Positions 16,962 to 24,937 of a stretch of DNA of 55,427 nucleotides are shown here, piece by piece. The position numbers and the translations under genes are program-made. Source of the DNA: Yoonia sp. (GTDB lineage: Bacteria; Pseudomonadota; Alphaproteobacteria; Rhodobacterales; Rhodobacteraceae). The notes beneath the pieces are model-generated. The model saw only the letters and a list, made by a program, of their open reading frames with translations. It was not told the origin of the DNA and did not search any database. Positions within the stretch are counted from its first letter, which is position 1; every line of letters begins with the position of its first letter. The stretch is taken from assembly GCF_014859355.1 (NCBI RefSeq), contig NZ_JACUUJ010000020.1:1-55427 (forward strand). The letters run 5' to 3'.

Positions 16962-18025
16962 CCGAAAAATTCATTCTGCCATTCGACCGGATCACGGCCG
17001 CAGATCACGACCGGGTGGGCGGCAAATGCGCATCGCTGGGCGAAATGACCCGCCACGGCGTCGCGGTGCCCCCCGGCTTTGCCATCACAACCGAAGCATA
17101 TGCCGAAATGCTGGCGCATCAGGGCCTGCACGCCGAGATCGCGGCGCTGCTGGACACACTCGACCCTGATGATGTGGTCAGCACCGAACGTGTCGCCCGC
17201 AATATCGAAACACGCGTGCGGTCGCATCCGATGCCTGCGCATATCGAACAGGCGATCCGCGATGCCTATACCGCGATGGGCGGGGATTTGGCTGTTGCCG
17301 TGCGATCCTCTGCCACGGCCGAAGATTTGCCCGACGCCAGCTTTGCCGGACAGCAAGACACCTATTTGTGGGTCATCGGTGCCGATCAGGTGGTGGAAAA
17401 GGTCCGCGATTGCTGGGGGTCGCTGTTTACAGCGCGAGCCATCGCCTATCGCGCCAAGGCCGGGCTGGGCCAGATCGAGGTGCTGATGAGCGTTGCCGTG
17501 CAGAAAATGGTCAACGCCCGTGTTGCTGGCGTGGCCATGACCCTGAACCCGACCACCGGCGACCGCACCAAGATCGTGATCGACGCATCATGGGGCCTGG
17601 GCGAACTGGTGGTTTCGGGGGTTGTGACGCCCGATAACTTTACCGTCGAAAAGGTGCTGATGGAGGTGATCAACCGCAAGATCGGTGACAAGCATCTGGA
17701 ACTGGTCGGTGACGCGACAGCCGGCGCGACGATCGAACGCCCGGTTGACGCCGACCGGCGCGCCTCCGCCTGCATGACCGACGCCGAGGTCATCGCCGTT
17801 GCCGCCCTTGCCAAGCGGTTGGAAAAACAGAACGGCTGCCCGCAAGACGTGGAATGGGCCATCGACGCTGATCTGCCGGATGGGGAAAACCTGCTGGCGC
17901 TGCAATCGCGCCCCGAAACCGTCTGGTCGCAAAAGAAAACCGCCGCCAAACCCAAAGCCAGCTACGCCGTAGGCATGGCCGGCATCGTTGGCACACTGAA
18001 TAATCCGCTTGGTTCAAAAACCTGA
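16958..18025 (+). CDS. PEP synthase-like ATP-grasp subunit (PPDK_N), predicted phenol-phosphorylating enzyme, subunit 1
   Basis: A 355-residue stand-alone pyruvate/PEP-binding nucleotide domain. GGKCASLGEM near residue 20, AVRSSATAEDLPDASFAGQQ near 110-130 and the closing LALQSRPETVW are those of PEP synthase, but the mobile phosphohistidine and PEP-binding domains are absent. They are partly supplied by the next gene. Such split PEP-synthase relatives phosphorylate phenols with ATP: phenylphosphate synthase in Thauera, and CreH/CreI acting on 4-cresol in C. glutamicum. Starts in an ATGA overlap with the P450. I do not assign it to CreH or CreI individually. Confidence 0.78.
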   Translation: MTEKFILPFDRITAADHDRVGGKCASLGEMTRHGVAVPPGFAITTEAYAEMLAHQGLHAEIAALLDTLDPDDVVSTERVARNIETRVRSHPMPAHIEQAIRDAYTAMGGDLAVAVRSSATAEDLPDASFAGQQDTYLWVIGADQVVEKVRDCWGSLFTARAIAYRAKAGLGQIEVLMSVAVQKMVNARVAGVAMTLNPTTGDRTKIVIDASWGLGELVVSGVVTPDNFTVEKVLMEVINRKIGDKHLELVGDATAGATIERPVDADRRASACMTDAEVIAVAALAKRLEKQNGCPQDVEWAIDADLPDGENLLALQSRPETVWSQKKTAAKPKASYAVGMAGIVGTLNNPLGSKT

Positions 18026-18050
18026 AATTCTCTGGGAGGAGAAAACAAAA

Positions 18051-19862
18051 ATGGACGCACAAACCCCGATGTTCCCCAGCCCCTATGATCTTCAGGCCCC
18101 GAAAGGGGCCGAGGACTGGCGGGATCTTTACCCCTATTACCTGACCTTCCAGCCGCAGTTGCGCGAAAAGGAAGACGCAAAGTTCTGGTTTTGCGACAGC
18201 CAGCACTGGCCAAACCCGTTCCGACCCTTTGATGCGATGACGGTTGAATTTTCTGTCAAATGTCTGGGCCAATACAACACCCGTCACCTGATGGTGCCGC
18301 CCGCCAACGGCGTCGATTACCGGATCCACAACGGCTATTGCTATATGTCGCCGGTGGCCGTCGCGCCCGAACTGATTGCAGGGCGCGTGCCGATGTTCAT
18401 GGAACGCGCCGGGCATTATTTTGCGAACTGGGACAGCCTGATTGAAAACTGGCACAAAAAGGTGCGCGCCAACATCGACGAAATGGAAGCCCTGCAATTC
18501 GAAAAACTGCCCGATGTCGTGCCGCTTGAATGGATCACCGAAGGCCGCGGGCTGGATAACACCACCGCGATCATCGAAAACTATGACCGCGCAATCAACC
18601 TGCTGTATCGCACATGGCAATATCACTTTGAATTCCTGAACCTTGGCTATGCCGCCTATCTGGATTTCTTTGGTTTTCTCAAAGGTGAATTTCCCACGAT
18701 CCCCGATCAGGCGATTGCCAAGATGGTGCAGGGCGTGGACAGCGACCTGTTCCGCCCTGATGACGAGATCAAGAAACTGGCGCGGCTTGCAGTGTCGCTG
18801 GGCGTGGCCGATGCGCTGCGCAACGGTGCGGTAGATGACGCACTGGCCGCTGTCGCTGCCACCCCCAATGGAGCCGAATGGATCGCGGCCTGGGAGGCGG
18901 CAAAAGACCCCTGGTTCAACTTTACGTCGGGCAACGGGTTCTATTCGACCGACAAATACTGGATCGAACATCTTGATATCCCGTTGGGGTATCTGCGCGA
19001 CTATATTGTGCGCATCGAAGCCGGCGAAACCATCGAACGCCCCACGGCCAAGCTGATCGCGGAACGCGACCGGATCACCGAAGAATATGCCGAAATGCTG
19101 GATGACGAGGCCAAAGCCGTGTTCGAAGGCAAGCTGGGTCTGGCGCGCACCGTGTTCCCCTATGTGGAAAACCACAATTTCTATATCGAACATTGGTCGA
19201 TGGGGGTTTTCTGGAAAAAGATGCGCGAACTCAGCCAGCTTTTGCACGAAGAAGGCTTTTGGCCGACGCCGGACGGCATGTTCTTTCTGTCCCGCCAAGA
19301 GGTCCGCGATGCGCTGTTTGACTATGGCAATGCATGGGCCACGGGGGGCGACTGGATCGGCCCGCACCACTGGCCGCAGGAAATCGACCGCCGCCGCGCC
19401 ATTCTGGCCGCGCTGGCCACAGAACCGCCGCGCCCTGCGCTGAACAACCCGCCCGAGGTGATTACCGAACCTTTCACCATCATGCTGTGGGGGATCACGT
19501 CAGAGGCCATCCAAAGCTGGGTTGGCACGGATGAAAACAGCATGGAGCTGACAGGCATGGCCGCATCGCCGGGGCGTGTTGAAGGGATCGCACGTGTGCT
19601 GCGCAGCCCCGATGACCTGCACCTGATCCAGCAGGGCGAAATCCTTGTCACGCCCGTCACCGCGCCAAGCTGGGCGCCCGTGTTTGGCAAGATCGCGGCG
19701 ACCGTCACCGATATCGGCGGCATGATGAGCCACGCCGCCATCGTGTGCCGCGAATATGGCCTGCCCGCCGTCACCGGCACCGGCACCGGATCGTCGCGGA
19801 TCAAGACAGGCCAGCGCCTGCGCGTCGATGGCAATGCCGGGACGGTCACGATCCTTGACTGA
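18051..19862 (+). CDS. PEP-utilising mobile-domain protein, predicted phenol-phosphorylating enzyme, subunit 2
   Basis: A 603-residue protein. The last ~90 residues form the swivelling phosphohistidine domain of PEP synthase/PPDK: TDIGGMMSHAAIVCREYGLP gives His561 as the phosphocarrier. The first ~500 residues are unlike PEP synthase and presumably hold the phenol site; they are rich in Trp, Tyr and Phe (WFCDSQHW, FYIEHWSMGVFWKK). GGGAGGAG is placed ten bases before ATG 18051. With the preceding ATP-grasp subunit it would transfer a phosphate from ATP through His561 to a phenolic hydroxyl. The split matches the CreH/CreI pair; rifampicin phosphotransferase uses the same chemistry in one chain. 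Confidence 0.78.
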   Translation: MDAQTPMFPSPYDLQAPKGAEDWRDLYPYYLTFQPQLREKEDAKFWFCDSQHWPNPFRPFDAMTVEFSVKCLGQYNTRHLMVPPANGVDYRIHNGYCYMSPVAVAPELIAGRVPMFMERAGHYFANWDSLIENWHKKVRANIDEMEALQFEKLPDVVPLEWITEGRGLDNTTAIIENYDRAINLLYRTWQYHFEFLNLGYAAYLDFFGFLKGEFPTIPDQAIAKMVQGVDSDLFRPDDEIKKLARLAVSLGVADALRNGAVDDALAAVAATPNGAEWIAAWEAAKDPWFNFTSGNGFYSTDKYWIEHLDIPLGYLRDYIVRIEAGETIERPTAKLIAERDRITEEYAEMLDDEAKAVFEGKLGLARTVFPYVENHNFYIEHWSMGVFWKKMRELSQLLHEEGFWPTPDGMFFLSRQEVRDALFDYGNAWATGGDWIGPHHWPQEIDRRRAILAALATEPPRPALNNPPEVITEPFTIMLWGITSEAIQSWVGTDENSMELTGMAASPGRVEGIARVLRSPDDLHLIQQGEILVTPVTAPSWAPVFGKIAATVTDIGGMMSHAAIVCREYGLPAVTGTGTGSSRIKTGQRLRVDGNAGTVTILD

Positions 19863-19875
19863 TCTGCAATGAAAA

Positions 19876-19896
19876 GGGGGCGGTCCTGCCGCCCCC
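19876..19896 (+). other. GC hairpin between phosphotransferase and HD gene
   Basis: GGGGGCGG (19876-19883) pairs perfectly with CCGCCCCC (19889-19896) around a 5-base loop. No T run follows and the next ribosome site (AAAGGAGG) starts 8 bases later, so this is unlikely to be a full terminator. It may stabilise the upstream mRNA or set expression levels within the operon. Confidence 0.5.
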
Positions 19897-19918
19897 ACCC
19901 CGAAAAGGAGGCCACGCC

Positions 19919-20524
19919 ATGCTTACCACCTTATCACGCACCGACCGTTATGATGCCGTCTGGCGCGCTGCCGAACCCTATATGCGGGCGCGCAAGAACG
20001 ACATTCACATCCCGCTTAGTTTCGCATGGGCGCAGCGGTTGCTGGATGACCACCCGCAGGCCGACCGCGATATCGTCAGCCTTGCCATCCTGCTGCACGA
20101 CATCGGCTGGTATTCCATCGACATGGACGACATCATCGAAAAAGGGTTCAGCGGGCCAAATATGCTGCAATCCGATGTGCGTTACCTGCACGAATCCGAA
20201 GGCATCCGGCTGGGCACCCCCTTGATGCGCGATGCGGGCTGGTCAGATGACGTGATCGCGCAGGTCTGCGACATCATCGACGGCCACGACACACGCACCG
20301 ACGCCCGCCACCTGAACGACCGGCTGGTGCGCGATGCCGACAAACTGTGGCGGTTCGAGGTGACGGGCATTGCCGTGGCCTGCGACTGGTTCAAAACAAC
20401 GCCGCATGGCTATGCCGACCGGCTGGAAACGCAAAAAGACCAGCTTGAAACCGCGGCAGGCTGCCGCTGGGCGGCAGAAACGCTGGCCGCGTCGCGCGCC
20501 GCGCTCATGCTGCATGTGATCTGA
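19919..20524 (+). CDS. HD-domain phosphohydrolase (CreD-like), copy 1
   Basis: A 201-residue HD-superfamily protein. Metal ligands are in order: His30, His60-Asp61 (LLHDIGW), His91, His123-Asp124 (IDGHD) and Asp139 or Asp141 (VRDADKLWRF). AAAGGAGG precedes the ATG by seven bases. In the Cre pathway a phosphohydrolase (CreD) removes the phosphate from the hydroxylated phenyl phosphate, and this gene is the natural candidate. A second, related HD gene lies at 21972-22589 in the same operon, so one of them may act on a different intermediate. Confidence 0.75.
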   Translation: MLTTLSRTDRYDAVWRAAEPYMRARKNDIHIPLSFAWAQRLLDDHPQADRDIVSLAILLHDIGWYSIDMDDIIEKGFSGPNMLQSDVRYLHESEGIRLGTPLMRDAGWSDDVIAQVCDIIDGHDTRTDARHLNDRLVRDADKLWRFEVTGIAVACDWFKTTPHGYADRLETQKDQLETAAGCRWAAETLAASRAALMLHVI

Positions 20525-20535
20525 AGGATTGAAAC

Positions 20536-21975
20536 ATGGATATGTTTATCGACGGCGGCTGGCACCCATCGGTGTCAGGCGACACCCAACCTGTGACCGA
20601 ACCTGCCACTGGAACGGTGTTTGACACCGTCCCGCAAGGCACCGCCGCAGATGCCGATATTGCCATCCGCGCCGCCGCCCGCGCCTTTGATCTGTGGCGC
20701 CATGTGCCAATGGCCGAACGCGTGCGCATCCAGAAGGCCTGCGCACAGGCGATGCGCGACAATGCAGACAGGATCGGCGCCGCCTTGCACCGCGAACTGG
20801 GCCGCCCACTGCCCGCCGCAGTGGCCGAGATCACGCGCTCAGCTGATCTGCTGGATGTTTACGCCGAAGAAGGGCTGCGCCTTCAGGCGACCATGGCCCT
20901 GTCTGCCGGCCCCGGCGAAAAAACTGTCGTGACGCGCGACCCTGTGGGTGTGGTCGTGGCGATTACGCCGTTCAACTATCCTGTCACGCTGTTGATGTTC
21001 AAACTGGGGGCCGCCCTGATCGCGGGCTGCACCGTGGTTGCCAAACCCGCCGAGGATACGCCTACATCGACGCTGCTGCTGGCAGAGCTGTTTCATGAGG
21101 CGGGCCTGCCTGCGGGGTGTTTCAACGTGGTCACGGGGCGGGGCAGGGGCATCGGCAGTGCGATGATCGAACACCCGATCCCGCGCAAGATCGCCTTTAC
21201 CGGCGGCACGGCGGCGGGCAAGGCGATTGCCGCCGCCGCCACCGGCACGATGAAACGCGTGACGCTGGAACTGGGCGGGCAATCGGCGGCGATTGTCTGT
21301 GATGATGCCGATCTGGACCGCGCGACAACCGCCATTGCGCGCCACGGTTTCGCCAATTCGGGGCAGTTTTGTTACCGCGTGAACCGCGTTTATGTCGCGC
21401 GTCCGGTTTATGCGGCGTTTCTTGACATGCTGGTGGCAAAGGCGGGCAAGCTGACCCTCGCCCCCGCTGGGGGCACCGGTGATCTGGGGCCGCTGGTCAA
21501 CGAAAAAATTTACGCCAATTCCGAATTGCACGTGGCCGATGCCCGCGCCAAGGGTGCGCGGGTCGTGCTGGGGGGCGACCGGCAGCGCGGCGCGGGTTTT
21601 GACGCGGGGTTCTATTTCCCGCCCACGATCATCGCCGATGCCACCCATGACATGCTGATCCTGACCGAAGAAACATTTGGCCCGGTGCTGGGCGTTTGCC
21701 CGGTGGACAACCCGGCAGAGGCGCTGCGCCATGCCAACGACAGCCGCTATGGCCTTGCCGGGTTCGTGTTTACCCGCGATCTGGCCCGTGGCCTGACCCT
21801 GTGCGAAGGGCTTGAGGCCGGGTCAGTCTGGCTGAACGACATCCACCGTTCCAGCCATTACGTGCCGTTTGGCGGCATCAAGGAAAGCGGGCTGGGCCGT
21901 GAAAAGGGGCGTTACGGCGTCGAGGCTTATCTGGAATACAAAACGATGTACCTCAGCTATGAGGTGCCGGCATGA
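20536..21975 (+). CDS. Aldehyde dehydrogenase (predicted 4-hydroxybenzaldehyde dehydrogenase)
   Basis: A 479-residue NAD(P)-dependent aldehyde dehydrogenase with Asn147 (TPFNYP), Glu245 (VTLELGGQS) and the catalytic Cys279 (NSGQFC). The end GGIKESGLGREKGRYGVEAYLEYKT is typical for the vanillin/benzaldehyde dehydrogenase group. It begins 11 bases after the first HD gene and overlaps the second by four. It should oxidise the aromatic aldehyde produced by the SDR to 4-hydroxybenzoate, the PobA substrate encoded further on. Corresponds in role to CreC; substrate is inferred. Confidence 0.82.
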   Translation: MDMFIDGGWHPSVSGDTQPVTEPATGTVFDTVPQGTAADADIAIRAAARAFDLWRHVPMAERVRIQKACAQAMRDNADRIGAALHRELGRPLPAAVAEITRSADLLDVYAEEGLRLQATMALSAGPGEKTVVTRDPVGVVVAITPFNYPVTLLMFKLGAALIAGCTVVAKPAEDTPTSTLLLAELFHEAGLPAGCFNVVTGRGRGIGSAMIEHPIPRKIAFTGGTAAGKAIAAAATGTMKRVTLELGGQSAAIVCDDADLDRATTAIARHGFANSGQFCYRVNRVYVARPVYAAFLDMLVAKAGKLTLAPAGGTGDLGPLVNEKIYANSELHVADARAKGARVVLGGDRQRGAGFDAGFYFPPTIIADATHDMLILTEETFGPVLGVCPVDNPAEALRHANDSRYGLAGFVFTRDLARGLTLCEGLEAGSVWLNDIHRSSHYVPFGGIKESGLGREKGRYGVEAYLEYKTMYLSYEVPA

Positions 21976-22589
21976 CCCGCACCCTTGACCCGCGCGACCT
22001 GCCCCTGTGGCACGATGCGCGCAGCTTTCTTGATGTGCGGTCGAATGATGTGCATACGTTGGTCGCATACGGTCTGGCGCGCGCGCTCTGCGCCGAACAT
22101 CCGCAGGCCGATCCTGCGGTCGTACTGCCGGCCATCCTGCTGCATGACGTGGGCTGGAAAACGGTTGATCCCGCGTTGTTGTCCAAGGCGGTGGGGCCAA
22201 ATGCGACCCACCCCGAACTGGTGCGCGTCCACGAGGTTGAAGGCGTCAAGATCGCCCGCGACATACTGGAACGGCACCGCCCCGCGGGGATCGATACCGC
22301 GCAGGTGCTGGCGATCATCGACACCCACGACACGGTGAAAACCGCCACATCGCTGAATGACGCGATGGTCAAGGACGCCGACAAATGCTGGCGGTTCACG
22401 CCGCATGGCGTGGCGACCATCGCTGCCTGGTTTGCCGAAGGGCAGGCGGAAACGCTGGATATGCTAGAAGATTTTGTCATGCCGTCGATGCTGACGGATG
22501 CAGGCCGCGCGATGGCGCGCGGGTTTATCGTGGCCGCGCGCGCGCAGATGGAAGCGGGCGATTATCTGAAAGGAACGCACAATGTCTGA
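21972..22589 (+). CDS. HD-domain phosphohydrolase, copy 2
   Basis: A 205-residue paralogue of the HD protein two genes upstream, with the same spacing of ligands: His28, His58-Asp59 (LLHDVGW), His87, His119-Asp120 (IDTHD) and Asp135/Asp137 (VKDADKCWRF). ATGA overlap with the aldehyde dehydrogenase and 8-base overlap with the SDR show it is a full operon member. All catalytic residues are kept in both copies, so neither looks degenerate. Which one is the functional CreD equivalent cannot be told from sequence. Confidence 0.75.
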   Translation: MTRTLDPRDLPLWHDARSFLDVRSNDVHTLVAYGLARALCAEHPQADPAVVLPAILLHDVGWKTVDPALLSKAVGPNATHPELVRVHEVEGVKIARDILERHRPAGIDTAQVLAIIDTHDTVKTATSLNDAMVKDADKCWRFTPHGVATIAAWFAEGQAETLDMLEDFVMPSMLTDAGRAMARGFIVAARAQMEAGDYLKGTHNV

Positions 22590-23328
22590 TCTGGATCTGA
22601 CCGGCAAACGGGTTGTGGTCACGGGGGCCGCAGGCGGTTTGGGCCGCGCCTTTGCCATAGGTTTCGCCAAGGCGGGCGCGGTGGTGATGGCGGCGGACGT
22701 GAACGCCGCAGGCATCGCCGAAACCGCCGCACTGACAGGCGGCCATGCGCAACAGGTCGATGTGACCGACACCGCATCCTGCACCACACTGGCCGCAGCG
22801 GCGCACGACCGGATGGGCGGCGTTGATATCCTGATCAACAACGCGGCGATTTATGCCGGGCTTGACCGCGCCCCGATGGAAGCCCTTGAAGAAGCGGTCT
22901 GGGACAAGGTGATGGCCGTGAACGTCAAGGGCGTCTGGCAGGTCAGCCGCGCGCTGTCGCCACTGTTGCGACAGTCGGGGGCAGGGGCGATCGTGAACGT
23001 CGCATCGGCCACGGTGTTTTCAGGGTCGCCGCAATGGCTGCACTATGTCGCGTCCAAGGGGGCGGTCATCGCCATGACCCGCGCCCTGGCCCGCGAAATG
23101 GGCGACGACAACGTGCGCGTCAATGTCATCGCGCCCGGCTTTACCCTGACCGAGGCAAGCCTGAACCTGATGGATGATGCCGCCAGCTATGGGGTGACCC
23201 GTGGCGCACTGAAACGCGCCAGCCAACCGCAGGACATGGTAGGTGCGGCGCTTTATCTTGCGTCTCCGCTGGCGGGTTTCGTCACGGGGCAAACGCTGAT
23301 CGTCGATGGCGGGCGGCAGTTTCTTTAA
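22582..23328 (+). CDS. Short-chain dehydrogenase (predicted 4-hydroxybenzyl alcohol dehydrogenase)
   Basis: A 248-residue classical SDR with the cofactor motif TGAAGGLG (residues 14-21), NNAA at 86-89, and the catalytic Ser142, Tyr155 and Lys159 (YVASK). In this operon it would oxidise the benzylic alcohol freed by the HD phosphohydrolase to the aldehyde, the CreG role. The family is broad, so the substrate is inferred from neighbours only. Confidence 0.78.
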   Translation: MSDLDLTGKRVVVTGAAGGLGRAFAIGFAKAGAVVMAADVNAAGIAETAALTGGHAQQVDVTDTASCTTLAAAAHDRMGGVDILINNAAIYAGLDRAPMEALEEAVWDKVMAVNVKGVWQVSRALSPLLRQSGAGAIVNVASATVFSGSPQWLHYVASKGAVIAMTRALAREMGDDNVRVNVIAPGFTLTEASLNLMDDAASYGVTRGALKRASQPQDMVGAALYLASPLAGFVTGQTLIVDGGRQFL

Positions 23329-23345
23329 CAGACAGGACATTGGAA

Positions 23346-23663
23346 ATGGCACAGATCACATTTATCCAACCCGACGGTTCGGCCAGGGTTGTTGATGCAC
23401 CAGAAGGCGAAACCCTGATGATCGCGGCAACAACGGCAGGCGTGGATGGCATTGTCGCGGAATGTGGCGGGTCGTGCATGTGCGCGACCTGTCACTGTCT
23501 GGTCGTCAGCGGCCCGACAGAGGCTTTGCCCGTTATGGAAGATGCCGAACGCGACACGCTGGAATTTACCGCGCAGGACATGCAGGACACCAGCCGCCTG
23601 ACCTGCCAGATCAAGGCAACAGAGGCCTTGTCGGGTCTGACCCTGCGCGTGGTGGGGCGGTGA
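23346..23663 (+). CDS. [2Fe-2S] ferredoxin, adrenodoxin/putidaredoxin type
   Basis: A 105-residue ferredoxin with the vertebrate-type ligand pattern Cys40-x5-Cys46-x2-Cys49 and Cys87 (CGGSCMCATC ... TCQI). It is the electron carrier expected between the reductase encoded by the next gene and the P450 at the start of the operon. Corresponds to CreF in role. ATG 23346 was chosen over a two-residue longer start. Confidence 0.85.
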   Translation: MAQITFIQPDGSARVVDAPEGETLMIAATTAGVDGIVAECGGSCMCATCHCLVVSGPTEALPVMEDAERDTLEFTAQDMQDTSRLTCQIKATEALSGLTLRVVGR

Positions 23664-24898
23664 TGGCGGGCGTGGTCATCCTTGGGGCCGGTCACGCGGG
23701 CACCCAGGCCGCCGCATCCCTGCGCGAAGCGGGGTTCACCGGACCGGTCACGCTGGTGTCAGACGAAGCCGACCTGCCCTATCACAAGCCGCCGCTGTCG
23801 AAATCATTCATGAAACAGGCCGATGCGCCGCTGCAACCGCTGCGCGGTGCGGCCACCTATGCGCAAAAGGATATCACGCTGAGGCTTGGCGTGGCAGTAA
23901 CGGCCATCGACCGGCCCGCGCGCTGCCTGCATTTTGCCGATGGCAGCAGGCTGAATTATGACCGGCTGATCCTTGCCACCGGCACGGCGGCGCGGCGGCT
24001 GACGGCCCCCGGGGCCGATCTGGGCGGCGTGTTCTATTTGCGCAGCGCCCAAGACGCGCGTGCCATGCGCGCCGCCCTGCCTGATGCGGGCCGGGTTGTG
24101 GTGATCGGGGGCGGGTTTATCGGGCTAGAGGCCGCCGCCATGCTGGCCGCACGCGGCATCGCGGTGACGGTCATCGAAATGGCAACGCAGGTGCTGGGGC
24201 GCGCGGTCAGCGGCGCGGTGGCCAGCGCTGTGGCCGCCGATCTGGTTGCAAACGGCGTGACCCTGCGGTGTGGCGCAGGCATTGACCATCTGTCAGGCGC
24301 AGGGCAGGTCGGCGCCGTGCATCTGACTGACGGCACCCGCCTGCCCGCTGATATCGTCGTGGTCGGGATCGGCGCCATGCCAGAGGTGGCGCTGGCGCAA
24401 GCCGCCGGTCTGGCCTGCGACAACGGGGTTGTGACCGACGCAACGCTTGCCACATCGGACCCCGCAATTTTTGCCATTGGCGATTGTGCCGCCTATCCGC
24501 AGGCACAGCTGGGCCGGATGGCACGGCTGGAATCGGTGCAAAACGCCACCGATCAGGCACGCGCACTGGCCCAAACCCTGACCGGCAACCCCGTTGTCTA
24601 TGACGCGCTGCCGTGGTTCTGGTCGGATATCGGGGCGCTGAAATTGCAGATTGCCGGTCTGTCGCATGACGCAGACGACGCGATTGTTGTTCACCGCGCC
24701 GACGGATCGTTGCAATCGGTCTGGCGGTTGGCGCAGGGGCGGCTGGTCGCGGTTGAAACGCTGGACAGCCCCGGCGAACACATGCTGGCCCGCCGCCTGA
24801 TCGCCGAAGGGCTGACGCCCGCGCGCGACGTGATGGCATCGGGCGATATGGCCGCGCTCAAGGCGGCCTATGCCAGCGCGCGCGCTTTGCCCGCCTGA
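23663..24898 (+). CDS. FAD-dependent ferredoxin reductase
   Basis: A 411-residue NAD(P)H:ferredoxin reductase of the putidaredoxin-reductase family. N-terminal FAD motif VILGAGHAGTQAA, NAD motif VVVIGGGFIGLEAAAML near residue 150, and FAIGDCAAYP near 270. The start codon shares a base with the ferredoxin stop (TGATG). It completes a class I P450 electron chain and corresponds to CreE in role. Confidence 0.87.
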   Translation: MAGVVILGAGHAGTQAAASLREAGFTGPVTLVSDEADLPYHKPPLSKSFMKQADAPLQPLRGAATYAQKDITLRLGVAVTAIDRPARCLHFADGSRLNYDRLILATGTAARRLTAPGADLGGVFYLRSAQDARAMRAALPDAGRVVVIGGGFIGLEAAAMLAARGIAVTVIEMATQVLGRAVSGAVASAVAADLVANGVTLRCGAGIDHLSGAGQVGAVHLTDGTRLPADIVVVGIGAMPEVALAQAAGLACDNGVVTDATLATSDPAIFAIGDCAAYPQAQLGRMARLESVQNATDQARALAQTLTGNPVVYDALPWFWSDIGALKLQIAGLSHDADDAIVVHRADGSLQSVWRLAQGRLVAVETLDSPGEHMLARRLIAEGLTPARDVMASGDMAALKAAYASARALPA

Positions 24899-24937
24899 CC
24901 ACTTGCCCACTCAGATCAGGCATGAAAAGGTGTTGCA

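Noticed and set aside
16958..18025. Housekeeping PEP synthase or PPDK
   Set aside because: The protein contains only the ATP-grasp domain, and the partner lacks a recognisable PEP-binding barrel; the operon is catabolic.
16958..19862. Anaerobic phenylphosphate synthase for phenol carboxylation (Thauera type)
   Set aside because: No UbiD-like phenylphosphate carboxylase genes are present, and the surrounding enzymes are oxygen-dependent (P450, PobA, PcaGH).
15723..24898. Guaiacol or 4-methoxybenzoate O-demethylase cluster (GcoAB or CYP199A type)
   Set aside because: GcoB is a fused ferredoxin-reductase and neither system needs an ATP-grasp/phosphohistidine pair or HD phosphatases. The phosphotransferase genes overlap the P450 gene, which fits the Cre pathway much better.
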